Assembly (NCBI RefSeq): GCF_001368815.1
Contig: NZ_CTEI01000001.1
Location: forward strand, 124,001-188,000
Direction: 5' to 3'
DNA from: Paraliobacillus sp. PM-2
GTDB taxonomy: Bacteria > Bacillota > Bacilli > Bacillales > Amphibacillaceae
Length of the DNA stretch: 64,000 nucleotides
The position numbers were made by a program, and so were the translations under genes. The stretch's first letter is position 1. Every line of letters begins with the position of its first letter. Below are positions 54,201 to 61,681 of the stretch, piece by piece. The notes under the pieces were generated by a model that was not told the DNA's origin, ran no database searches, and saw only the letters and a list, made by a program, of their open reading frames with translations.

Positions 54201-54773
54201 GTCTCTGTTAGAACATTAAAAGGTTGGAAGCAATTAGGCGATATCCAATCTGCCTATGGATTTTTTAATACCGAATCAATTGATGATATTTTAGATATAA
54301 AAATAGAATGGGATAAAGGAAAAGCACCTACCGTTTATGAAGTGATTGTTAATAAAGAATCTGTAAATGGAGAGATAGTTGAAAAATCTGCATTAAAGGA
54401 AATAGTTAAAGAAGCAGAAGAAAGAGAACAAGCAAATTATACTGAAGATAGCTGGGGACTATTTGCTTCTGCATTAAAAGAGGCTAAGATTGTTTTGGAG
54501 GCTAAAGATGCAACACAAGCAGAAGTTGATAAAGCATACAGTAATTTACTATCGGTAGGATCTGAGTTAATTAAGGTGTCGCCAAATGAAGACGCGGAAG
54601 AAGATGATAACTCTAATGGGTCGGATAGTTCAGTAGATAAACCTACATCTGAAGGGGACGAATTGCCAGAAACTGCAACTAGTATGTTTAATTACCTACT
54701 AATCGGTTTCATCGTATTAGCATCTGGCGCATTCTTGTATTTACGCAAAAGAAAAAGTAGTCAAAATGCTTAA
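51240..54773 (+). CDS. Cell-wall-anchored GH84 beta-N-acetylglucosaminidase
   Basis: 1177 residues. Signal peptide (1-30); GH20b-like N-terminal domain (~35-180); GH84 catalytic barrel (~184-480) with RGFIEGYYGIPWS at the entry and the catalytic pair Asp309-Asp310 in FGVHGDDVG; a helical domain (~510-640); beta domains including an F5/8-type C carbohydrate-binding module (~770-910; ALENPLAIFDGDLERYAYYR); a FIVAR-like helical module (~1060-1125); then the sorting signal LPETA (1142), a membrane helix and RKRK. It would remove terminal GlcNAc from host or environmental glycans (O-GlcNAc, hyaluronan or mucin type) by substrate-assisted catalysis at the cell surface. Monocistronic. The LPETA ends in Ala rather than Gly, so it may depend on a particular sortase class. 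Confidence 0.93.
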   Translation: MKKKICFNLTIIATLLLSTVFSINPFVVHAVDNSLIEYEIYPTPQDIEYYETTTTLDDEIQVVYDDTIDAVTKKKVKTIFSENGYQEPTIVDEPTDDKINILVGTKDSNGPVDTYAKENINSEGMDFSNIDAYQLEIKDNNITILGKDTNASFYGVVSLEAILQQSVDKVVRNLSIKDFANTQLRGFIEGYYGIPWSNEDRMSLMEFGGKFKMTAYVFAPKDDPYHRDKWKELYPQEKLNEIEEMVQVGKESKTRFVWTISPLEEVAKLAQNFGQDAAMEHLEENTAILLEKFEQLYDIGVRQFGVHGDDVGALPYDYVIELMNSVSKWADEKGDVYDVLFTPASYNSAWAWNPNELNAYEKGFDEDIHIFWTGASTCAPVVQSTIDVFKNHQNDGVERRDPSFWLNWPVNDVDMSRVFLGKGEMLQPGIKNLKGVVTNPMQEAEASKVSLFAIADYSWNTEDFNDQKSWEDSFKYIEPDATEEFHVLAKHMSDAYPNGIQTEESENIKGLLNDVENKISNGESIKDVAPEIIAELEKISEAAEGFLAKTQNENLKEELEPFVKALRDMVLADIEFIKTDMALENGNKKDIWEKFSQSISLREQSLSHDRPMIKGTEQAKPAQKRLQPFTDSLENSITPKVEEALGIEAVRSEASIFTNVDAYNDLSLTEEPAVTSITDKATIKLDANRYVGVKLSRIKDITNIEVSSANGLTLESSLNGIEWKTIKDVNSVEDARYVRVINKGSKSVQFDLDTFKVHSLEFEPKSVLESNYAALENPLAIFDGDLERYAYYRDVQNEGKYITYDLGQEITLESLKVYVNKGEHDFPRHAVFEASLDGEEWDTVMEFGNQDGPNEGEAVEEDRIEEIFDEIEGDYRTKEVRSLNQKVKYLRHRVTRSKEGPVKWARLQEVVINDGEFFPKVNDPTITTNVETDKDFLVNNINDKTLEAKFNALNNDAGELLYHVGEVGTKITDITVLEDINNLSEGLVSVRTLKGWKQLGDIQSAYGFFNTESIDDILDIKIEWDKGKAPTVYEVIVNKESVNGEIVEKSALKEIVKEAEEREQANYTEDSWGLFASALKEAKIVLEAKDATQAEVDKAYSNLLSVGSELIKVSPNEDAEEDDNSNGSDSSVDKPTSEGDELPETATSMFNYLLIGFIVLASGAFLYLRKRKSSQNA

Positions 54774-54797
54774 AAAAGAATAATGGTTAACATACAA

Positions 54798-54822
54798 GGG
54801 ATTTACCGTCACGGTAAATCCC
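54798..54822 (+). terminator. Terminator of the GH84 gene
   Basis: GGGATTTACCGT (54798-54809) pairs with ACGGTAAATCCC (54811-54822), giving a tight hairpin; only a short T stretch follows. Confidence 0.75.
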
Positions 54823-54849
54823 CTTACTTTAAATAGAAAGAAGATAATA

Positions 54850-54886
54850 AAAAATCATGCCGTATATCATATACGACATGATTTTT
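54850..54886 (-). terminator. Terminator of the second betaine-type binding-protein gene
   Basis: 18-nt arms (54850-54867 and 54869-54886) pair with one U-G pair on the minus strand, and a T-run follows there. It ends 6 nt from the stop codon. Confidence 0.85.
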
Positions 54887-54891
54887 CTAAA

Positions 54892-55836
54892 TTATTTCTC
54901 TAACCATTGATCAACAGTATCTGGATTTTCTTCTACCCAAGTTTCTGCTAATTGTCTTGGTGTTTTCCCTTCGTCAATAGAAATTAACCATTGTTCCACC
55001 ATACCAATATCTAAATCCATATTAGAGAACAATGTATATGCAGTTGGTGAATCTTCTTCAAATGAAGGAGTAACTCCAATTTCAATATCATCTAATTTCC
55101 AAGAATTTAATGGGTCATCTAAAAATTTAATATCAAATCGAACAAACATAGGGTGGGGACGCCATGCATTGAATGCAATAGGTTCTTTATTGTCGATAGA
55201 ATTTTGCACTTCTGTCAGCATCGCTGCAGTGGTGCTGTTTTTGACTTTGAAATTATCCATTCCGTAGTCTTCCATCATGGCGTTTGTTGTTAATGCCATC
55301 CCACTACCAGGTTCAATGGCATATAGCTCATTGTTGAATAAATCTGGGTTTGCAGCTAAATCTTCAATGGAATTAATATCTTCCATATATGTCGGAACGG
55401 CGATCCCAAGTGGCATATCTGAAAAAATGGTTCCTGCGGTTTCAAAAGTATCATCATATTTCTCCAAATAAGACTCATGTAAATTAGGGCGCCATATATC
55501 AATAAAGGCGTCGATTCCCTGTGTCGATAATGCCTTATATAAAATTCCTACATCTGCTTCTTCAATTTCTACATTATATCCCTCTTGTTCTAAGATAACC
55601 TGTGACAAATATGCTGGTACGGTAGCATAATCATAAGGGTCAAGTCCAATGGATATATCTGTTACTTCGTCTGTGTTCTGTTCATTTTCTGCTGTGCTGT
55701 TGTTTTCATCTGAACCACAAGCTGAAAGCAACATAACAAATCCGACTAAAACTAGGATAAACAATCTGTTGTAAGTTCTCTTTGTAATAATGGTAACTGC
55801 TCCTTTAAATAATGTTATTTTGTAATGATATACCAA
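54892..55836 (-). CDS. Second glycine-betaine-type ABC substrate-binding lipoprotein
   Basis: OpuAC/ProX-family binding protein, related to the one at 10345-11241 but clearly diverged. Lipobox VMLLSACGS; core motifs ISIGLDPYDYATVPAYLSQV, DAFIDIWRPNLHESYLEKYD, AVPTYMEDINSIEDL and AFNAWRPHPMFVRFD, with Trp/Tyr residues suited to a quaternary amine. The TTG at 55836 lacks a ribosome binding site. AAAGGAG lies ~8 nt before an in-frame ATT at 55791, giving a more typical KRTYNRLFILVLVGF signal peptide, so translation may start there. No permease or ATPase gene adjoins. Confidence 0.9.
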   Translation of the reverse strand: MVYHYKITLFKGAVTIITKRTYNRLFILVLVGFVMLLSACGSDENNSTAENEQNTDEVTDISIGLDPYDYATVPAYLSQVILEQEGYNVEIEEADVGILYKALSTQGIDAFIDIWRPNLHESYLEKYDDTFETAGTIFSDMPLGIAVPTYMEDINSIEDLAANPDLFNNELYAIEPGSGMALTTNAMMEDYGMDNFKVKNSTTAAMLTEVQNSIDNKEPIAFNAWRPHPMFVRFDIKFLDDPLNSWKLDDIEIGVTPSFEEDSPTAYTLFSNMDLDIGMVEQWLISIDEGKTPRQLAETWVEENPDTVDQWLEK

Positions 55837-56061
55837 ATAATTATATTAAAAAATTGTGCTATACGCAAATGAGAGCCTTCATTAAATTACACTCCTTTTT
55901 GTTTGTTAAAAAAATTGTATTGATAAATAGTGATTTAACTTAAATAAAAAATGATCTTATTGGAAGAGGATCATTCACACTTCCAATAAGATTACAACAT
56001 ACAAACTAGGGGCTTTTTTTATCTATACTAGTCCACTTTATTAGCTAAAAAAAGATAATTA
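55837..56061. other. Intergenic region with 12-bp inverted repeat
   Basis: ATCTTATTGGAA (55954-55965) and TTCCAATAAGAT (55981-55992), with GGATCATT between them able to pair with AATGATC before the stem; a compact hairpin with no gene nearby on the plus strand. Possibly a terminator of the small ORF at 56062-56178 (minus strand). Confidence 0.45.
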
Positions 56062-56178
56062 CTATTTCTTTACCATATTTTCTAATATCTTTCGTCCTTC
56101 TGGGGTTAAATAGGCATTTTTATCTTTAAGCAATTGCTTGGCTAAGTCAGGTGTCATAGATTTTGATGACGTATTCAA
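56062..56178 (-). CDS. 38-residue hypothetical protein
   Basis: TTG start with AGGAGGG 6 nt upstream, an ideal ribosome binding site. The product is MNTSSKSMTPDLAKQLLKDK followed by NAYLTPEGRKILENMVKK: two amphipathic helices and a basic end, with no membrane segment. It is probably a genuine short protein; I do not recognise a family. It stands alone between a possible terminator and the 52-bp tandem array. Confidence 0.6.
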   Translation of the reverse strand: MNTSSKSMTPDLAKQLLKDKNAYLTPEGRKILENMVKK

Positions 56179-56410
56179 GCGATCCCTCCTTCCCTATTCT
56201 GTAATATAATATGCTTTACTAAGAGAGCTGAAAGAGGAAGGTATATTAAGATAGATGTGGATTTTTTAATTGCAAAAATGTCTATCTTATTTATGAGAAC
56301 GAATGATTCAGAAACGCTAAAAATAATAAATTCAAAGATAAGAGAGGAATATGCCATTTTATGTAGAATAATGTCAATAGTGATTGGTTATTTCAACCAA
56401 CGGGGAATAA

Positions 56411-56724
56411 CGAACAAAAAGCGTTGAGCTATTGGGGTGAATGAACGAAAAAACGATTTAATCGAATAAAAAGTGTTGGAACATTGCAATAAGTGAACGA
56501 AAAACTGAGTTAATCGAACAAAGCGCGTTGAAATATTGCTATGAGTGAACGAAAAACTGAGTTAATCGAACAAAGCGTGTTGAGATATTGCTATGAGTGA
56601 ACGAAAAAACGAGTTAATCGAACAAAGTGCGTTGAGATATTGCTATGAGTGAACGAAAAAACGATTTAATCGAACAAAAAGCGTTGAAATATTGCTATGA
56701 TTGAACGAAAAACTTTATTAACAG
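56411..56724. repeat. 52-bp tandem repeat array, about six copies
   Basis: The block GAACGAAAAA..GAGTTAATCGAACA..GCGTTGAAATATTGCTATGAGT recurs exactly every 52 bp, with copies starting at 56443, 56495, 56547, 56599, 56651 and 56703, and a partial copy before the first. Units differ by a few bases. 52 is not a multiple of three and each unit has stops, so it is non-coding. There are no unique spacers, hence not a CRISPR array. Confidence 0.92.
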
Positions 56725-56813
56725 TTAATACTCCTGCTAAATCAACCTTATTGTATAAGATAAACTAGGAGAGATAGTCTATTATGTATATTTTAAATAT
56801 GGGGGGAAAATAA

Positions 56814-57752
56814 ATGATCATAAAAGAGCGTAAAAAACCAAAAGAACTTGTTATTTTAGAAATACTTATGAAACGAAAAGAACTGAGCCAAAGAGATTAT
56901 ATGAAGTATCAACATTTAATGAGAGGGTATGAAGGAGAATTACGCTTTGATTCTTATTTGAAAAGATATGGTAAGAACCTAATGGTACTAAATGATATAC
57001 AATTAAAGTACAATGAAAAATACTTTCAGATTGATACAATTGTTATAACGAATGATATCATTTATCTTTTTGAAATAAAAAACTACCATGGTCAATATTA
57101 TTTTGATCAGGATATACTTTATAAAGTGCCAAATAAAGAGATTGAAAACCCAACGCTTCAACGTAATCGAACGATCTCATTATTCCGAATGTTTCTAAAG
57201 TCTAAGGGTATTGACATGCCTCTTAAATCTTATATTGTTTTTATTCATCCACAATGTTCCATTTATCAAACACCTCTAAATCAACAAATCATTTTTCACT
57301 CCAATGTGCATTCGATTCTTACCCAGTTAAATGAAAATGAGTACAGCGGTAAAAAAAGTAAAAATATAGTCAGAGTTCTCGAATCTTCTCTTTATCATGC
57401 ATTTCACCAAGAAGATATTTTCAACTATACATTTGATGAGTTGCAAAAAGGAATACCATGTTATCAATGTGGTTCAATGGAAACTTATCCAATTAATCGC
57501 GTTGTTAAATGTAAATGCTGTGAAGCAGAAGAAATAGTCAGCATTTCAATCCTTCGTTGTATTAAAAATTTTCAGAAACTATTTCCAAATGAAAAATTAA
57601 CCTCAAATATTATTTCAAAATGGTGTGGTGATTCTATAACTCATACAAGGTGTAAACGTGTATTGCTTAATCATTTTACTAAACAAGGTAATACAAAGAG
57701 CACGTATTTTATTAAAAAAGTCGATACGCCACGATCGTCTACATCTTATTAA
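56814..57752 (+). CDS. NERD-domain (nuclease-related) protein
   Basis: 312 residues. The NERD domain lies at about 38-160 with the nuclease-fold residues in GYEGELRFDSYL, YFQIDTIVITNDIIYLFEIKNYHG (split here: IDTIVI and FEIKNYHG) resembling the D-ExK of PD-(D/E)XK nucleases. A zinc ribbon follows (CYQCGS and CKCC, ~215-240), then a small C-terminal helical domain (LTSNIISKWCGDSITHTRCK). NERD proteins are thought to act in DNA processing; the exact role is unknown. The ATG follows GGGGGGAAA. It stands alone, right after the tandem repeat array. Confidence 0.88.
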   Translation: MIIKERKKPKELVILEILMKRKELSQRDYMKYQHLMRGYEGELRFDSYLKRYGKNLMVLNDIQLKYNEKYFQIDTIVITNDIIYLFEIKNYHGQYYFDQDILYKVPNKEIENPTLQRNRTISLFRMFLKSKGIDMPLKSYIVFIHPQCSIYQTPLNQQIIFHSNVHSILTQLNENEYSGKKSKNIVRVLESSLYHAFHQEDIFNYTFDELQKGIPCYQCGSMETYPINRVVKCKCCEAEEIVSISILRCIKNFQKLFPNEKLTSNIISKWCGDSITHTRCKRVLLNHFTKQGNTKSTYFIKKVDTPRSSTSY

Positions 57753-57783
57753 TCTCTCTTTTTTGTCATTTATATGAATAAAT

Positions 57784-57816
57784 AAAACACACCTCCCTGC
57801 GAAGTGTGTTTTAATT
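57784..57816 (+). terminator. Terminator of the NERD gene
   Basis: AAAACACAC (57784-57792) pairs with GTGTGTTTT (57804-57812) around an 11-nt loop. Confidence 0.75.
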
Positions 57817-57861
57817 GAGCTCATTTCATTGTAATCATTTTTAGTGTAATTCCGAGTTACG

Positions 57862-58731
57862 CTATCCATTTAAGCGAGTGTGCAAAAATTGAATCACTTG
57901 CTTTAGGGCATCTTGAACGATAGGACGATTAAATTCTTTATCAAATACATGCTCACCATTTGTAATTGTAATGAGTTCTGCATCAATTCCTTTGTTTACT
58001 AAGGTATCTCTCGTTAAAACCGATTGTTCATAAGGTACATCTGTGTCTGCTGTGCCGTGTAGTAACAAAGTAGCTGGATAGTCTTCCTGAATATGATAAA
58101 TTGGCGAGTATAAGGTGAGTTCTCTTTGGTTCAAATTTGGACTTATACCAGTGATTTCCTCCACCCATTCCCCTGTTTGTCTTGCATATAAATATAACAG
58201 ATATCTTTTTTGTATTGGCCCTTCTGTAATAGTAGATTTAGATATAAATTGTTTTGCGATTTTTTCAGGAATGATTTCTTTTTGACGATAGTGTTGACTT
58301 GGCTTAATCGCCCAGGCTGCATTCAAATCGCTATAACCATAAAATGATACAATTGCTTTCGGTTTGTTTTCAAAAGTCCCTGTACTAAGAGCAAGAAAAC
58401 CACCAGCGGAGCCGCCAACTACAGCCATTTTTTGTGGATTAATAGAAAAATGTTTTACTCCTTCGGTTTGTATCCACTTTATAGCATCCTGAATATCGTG
58501 GAGAATATCTGGCAATTTTGTTTCCGGTGCTAGTCTATAGTCAATGGAAAATAATGAAAATCCGCTGTCTGTATATAGTTGAATCATTTCTTTAGAAATT
58601 TCTTTTCGTGTCCCCCAGAGTAAACCGCCTCCATGAATATAAATAATTACGGGAGCTTCTTGCTGGTTAGCTTCATATAAGTCTGCTTTTAGCGTATAGT
58701 GTTTATTTTGCTTATAAATAATTGTCTTCAT
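57862..58731 (-). CDS. Alpha/beta hydrolase (HSL-type esterase)
   Basis: 289 residues with the oxyanion-hole motif YIHGGGLLWG (residues 32-40), the nucleophile elbow VVGGSAGGFL (Ser108), the acid in LLHGTADTDVP and the His in NGEHVFDKEF. This set fits the hormone-sensitive-lipase/acetyl-esterase family. Cytoplasmic; substrate unknown, probably short-chain esters. Single gene, no clear partner. Confidence 0.9.
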   Translation of the reverse strand: MKTIIYKQNKHYTLKADLYEANQQEAPVIIYIHGGGLLWGTRKEISKEMIQLYTDSGFSLFSIDYRLAPETKLPDILHDIQDAIKWIQTEGVKHFSINPQKMAVVGGSAGGFLALSTGTFENKPKAIVSFYGYSDLNAAWAIKPSQHYRQKEIIPEKIAKQFISKSTITEGPIQKRYLLYLYARQTGEWVEEITGISPNLNQRELTLYSPIYHIQEDYPATLLLHGTADTDVPYEQSVLTRDTLVNKGIDAELITITNGEHVFDKEFNRPIVQDALKQVIQFLHTRLNG

Positions 58732-58950
58732 AATTGTTAGTCACTTCCTATCTAAGTACCAATAAACAATGTGTATTCGTTTTCTATAATAAAGTATAAG
58801 GAACTACTTCGTATAGTTCATTGTTAATTGTGTACAATAAAAGCTATATTTTTTTGGGGAGCTTATACAATGACTTCATACCTTTGATTTTATAAAAATC
58901 AAGCTAGATTATTACTAGAAATAGATGCCATCTTCTGTAAAAGTCAATAC

Positions 58951-58979
58951 AAAAAACACTCCATTGTGAAGTGTTTTTT
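58951..58979 (-). terminator. Terminator of the DAACS symporter gene
   Basis: AAAAAACACT (58951-58960) pairs perfectly with AGTGTTTTTT (58970-58979), the T-run being part of the arm. Confidence 0.85.
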
Positions 58980-58999
58980 ATCTTCATTATTTACAACTA

Positions 59000-60259
59000 C
59001 TAGTCTGTATCCACTGCTAACTGGTTAGAGTGTGTCGATTTCTTTTCTGATTTATCTACTACTGCTGCACCGATGATATCTCCTACTACATTTGATGCGG
59101 TACCACCCATTCCTATTAAAGCATCAACACCTGCAATGAGTGCCACAATTTCTAATGGAAGATCAAATAGTGTTAAGACAGCGGCTAATGTAACGAGACC
59201 TGCTGCTGGAACACCAGCTGTTCCAATCGAAAGTAGGGTTCCAACAAGAACAATCGTAACAAGGTCCATTAGAGAAAAGTTCGCTCCTGTCACATTTGCT
59301 GCAAATACAATGGAAGCACCCATTCGAAGTGCTCCACCATCAGAATTAAAGACAGCTCCTAATGGTAAGCTAAAATGTACAATTTTGTCTGATATTCCTG
59401 CTTTTTTTGCACTCTCCATCGCTACTGGTAAGGTAGCGATACTGCTAGATGTAAAAAAGGCTGTGGTAAAAGCGTCTTTCGTTTGTGCATAAAAGTGACG
59501 AACAGGTACCTTGAAAATACGAAGCATACCAGTATAAATAAATACCCAAAGCAAAATAATTCCAAGATAAAAGACAGCAGAAAATTTCAGTAACGACGTA
59601 AACGTATCCCATCCTTGTGTTCCGAAAGTAGAAGCAGCAATGGAAAAAATACCGATCGGAGCATAATAAAGAATACCGTTTAATATCTTGAAAAATAATG
59701 CGTTCCCTGCTTCAAATAGATTTTGTAAATAGCTACCGTAGCGTTTCATTTTTTCATCATTCGCATAATTCATGTTGGAAATAGTAAATCCAACAATAAT
59801 AGCAAGGAATAGAATTGCCATTAAATTACCGCTACTAAAAGCATTAAACAAGTTACTAGGTACAATATTTAAAAGGACGTCGGAGAAACTTGGATTTGCT
59901 GGTTCATCTACCGACACATTAGGTAAAGATAATGATTCACCTGGATTTATCCATAACGCTAAGCCGAGGCCAATTAAAACCGCTGCTGCCGTGGTTGTTC
60001 CATAATAAAGGATTAATTTACCGCCCGTCCTTCCTAATTCCTTTGGATTCATTTTATTAACAGCAAGTACTACTGTTAAAAAGACAACAGGTGTTGCGAT
60101 CATACTAAGTAAATTTATTAACACGGTACCAAGTGGTTTAATTACCTCTGCTGGAGGGCCAATAATAACACCGACAAGAATACCTGAAATGAAACCAATA
60201 GTCATTTTTAGTATAAAAGAAGAATCTTTATATAAAGTCCATAATTTCACTTTTTTCAC
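59000..60259 (-). CDS. Dicarboxylate/amino acid:cation symporter (DAACS)
   Basis: 419 residues, GltP/GltT/DctA-type. Eight helices plus two re-entrant loops; key motifs are the serine-rich TSSSIATLPVA (here FFTSSSIATLPVAMES), the GAVFNSDGGALRMGASIVFA loop with unusual Asp-Gly, the second hairpin GTAGVPAAGLVTLAAVL and the substrate-binding GVDALIGMGGTASNVVGD. Likely imports glutamate, aspartate or C4-dicarboxylates with Na+ or H+. GTG 60250 (6 nt after AGGGGTG) may be the real start rather than GTG 60259. Confidence 0.93.
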   Translation of the reverse strand: MKKVKLWTLYKDSSFILKMTIGFISGILVGVIIGPPAEVIKPLGTVLINLLSMIATPVVFLTVVLAVNKMNPKELGRTGGKLILYYGTTTAAAVLIGLGLALWINPGESLSLPNVSVDEPANPSFSDVLLNIVPSNLFNAFSSGNLMAILFLAIIVGFTISNMNYANDEKMKRYGSYLQNLFEAGNALFFKILNGILYYAPIGIFSIAASTFGTQGWDTFTSLLKFSAVFYLGIILLWVFIYTGMLRIFKVPVRHFYAQTKDAFTTAFFTSSSIATLPVAMESAKKAGISDKIVHFSLPLGAVFNSDGGALRMGASIVFAANVTGANFSLMDLVTIVLVGTLLSIGTAGVPAAGLVTLAAVLTLFDLPLEIVALIAGVDALIGMGGTASNVVGDIIGAAVVDKSEKKSTHSNQLAVDTD

Positions 60260-60517
60260 CCCTAAAATTTTTCCTGCTTCCTTATTATAAACGAGAGAGA
60301 ATGATGTACCAAATTATAGGCCTTTCAAAAAGGATTTTTTATTTTAATATGTGAGATGAGATGTATTTAATGTGAATAGTAAAGTGTTTGATTTGTGATA
60401 AAATTGTATGTGAGTATGACTTATCAAGCAAACCTCTATAATAGGAAAAGATTTTTCAAAAGATAAAGATACATCGTTTAATTTTAAAATGAAGAAAAAG
60501 AATAGGTAGGTGGAAAT

Positions 60518-61360
60518 ATGGATTTTGCTGTGCGTAAGGAATGGTTGGCAGAAAAACTAACCAATGATCAAGTTAAAATTGTCGATTGTCGGTTTGAATT
60601 AGGTGATCAGGATAAGGGGGAAAAGCTTTATCAGGAAGGACACATACCAGGAGCCTTTTATTTTGACTTAGAAAAACAATTGTCTGGACCTGTTTCAAAG
60701 CATGGTGGAAGGCATCCGCTTCCAGATATGGACCAATTCAAACGTGAAATCGAAAAAATAGGAATTGATCGTACAAAAACCGTAGTTGCTTATGACGGTG
60801 GGGAAGGTCAATTTGCATCTCGCTTTTGGTGGTTACTTACGTATATAGGCCATGAAAAAGTATACATATTAAATGAGGGAATTAAAGGATGGTCTGAGGC
60901 TGGTTATATGATAACGAAAGAAATGCCTACATCAGAACTAGCTACATTTGAAGTAACTATTCAAAAGGATATGTTAGCTTCTTATGATGAAGTAAAAGAC
61001 ATCGTTGATAACAAGAAATCATCTCCTATTTTAATAGATTCACGAGTGAAATCCCGTTATTTAGGTGAGGTGGAGTCAATAGATAGGATAGCTGGTCATA
61101 TCCCGGGTGCCATCAATATGTATTGGGCTGAAGGATTGGAGAACGGTTCCTTTAAAAGCAGTGAAGAGCAGAAAGTACGATTTACCGGATTAGATCAGCA
61201 AACGCCTATTATTGTGTATTGCGGATCAGGAGTTACTGCTGCACCTAACTATATGGCATTAAAGATGGCCGGATATCAGCATGTAAAGCTATATATAGGG
61301 AGTTATAGTGATTGGGTTTCTTATACTGATAATCCAGTAGCAACAGGAGAGGGAATTTAA
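60518..61360 (+). CDS. Two-domain sulfurtransferase (rhodanese/MST type)
   Basis: 280 residues: two rhodanese domains (about 5-130 and 150-275). Only the second has the active Cys (Cys235) in YCGSGVTAAPN, the CGSGVT loop of 3-mercaptopyruvate sulfurtransferases rather than the CRKGVT of thiosulfate enzymes; the first has Asp93 (YDGGEGQFA) at the equivalent place. It transfers sulfur from 3-mercaptopyruvate (or thiosulfate) to thiol acceptors. Single gene with a strong terminator. Confidence 0.93.
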   Translation: MDFAVRKEWLAEKLTNDQVKIVDCRFELGDQDKGEKLYQEGHIPGAFYFDLEKQLSGPVSKHGGRHPLPDMDQFKREIEKIGIDRTKTVVAYDGGEGQFASRFWWLLTYIGHEKVYILNEGIKGWSEAGYMITKEMPTSELATFEVTIQKDMLASYDEVKDIVDNKKSSPILIDSRVKSRYLGEVESIDRIAGHIPGAINMYWAEGLENGSFKSSEEQKVRFTGLDQQTPIIVYCGSGVTAAPNYMALKMAGYQHVKLYIGSYSDWVSYTDNPVATGEGI

Positions 61361-61407
61361 AAGATAGGGTAAAAATAAAAAATATATCGATAGTTTGAAA
61401 TAAAACC

Positions 61408-61458
61408 AAAGATACTAGGTTGCTATTGTTTATAAACATAGCAACCTAGTATCTTTTT
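61408..61458 (+). terminator. Strong terminator of the sulfurtransferase gene
   Basis: AAAGATACTAGGTTGCTAT (61408-61426) pairs perfectly with 61438-61456, then further T. Confidence 0.92.
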
Positions 61459-61487
61459 CATGCTCATTTTTTGGCGATTTTTTAAAA

Positions 61488-61518
61488 ATGGGACACGGTG
61501 CCTGTCCCTCCGTCCCAT
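61488..61518. repeat. Short palindromic GGGAC/GTCCC repeat
   Basis: ATGGGAC (61488-61494) and GTCCCAT (61512-61518) flank ACGGTGCCTGTCCCTCC. The CCTGTCCC core is, from memory, part of a small palindromic repeat found in many Bacillaceae genomes. Confidence 0.55.
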
Positions 61519-61681
61519 TATTGTGCTAATATAATAGTATGTTCGATTATGTTGGAAAATTAATTTTTAAACAAAAATAAACATATATATAGGAGGATTG
61601 ATTAAATAAAGTGTATAGAAAATGAACCAAAGTCTCAAGGGGAGTATGTATCATTTAACATATTGTGGGAGGAGTGCAAGC

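Noticed and set aside
56443-56724. Tandem array considered as CRISPR
   Set aside because: Units abut each other with no unique spacers, and no cas genes are present.
59073-59492. 139-codon open frame antisense to the DAACS symporter gene
   Set aside because: Low-complexity Ala/Thr/Ser composition typical of the shadow of a membrane-protein gene; no ribosome binding site.
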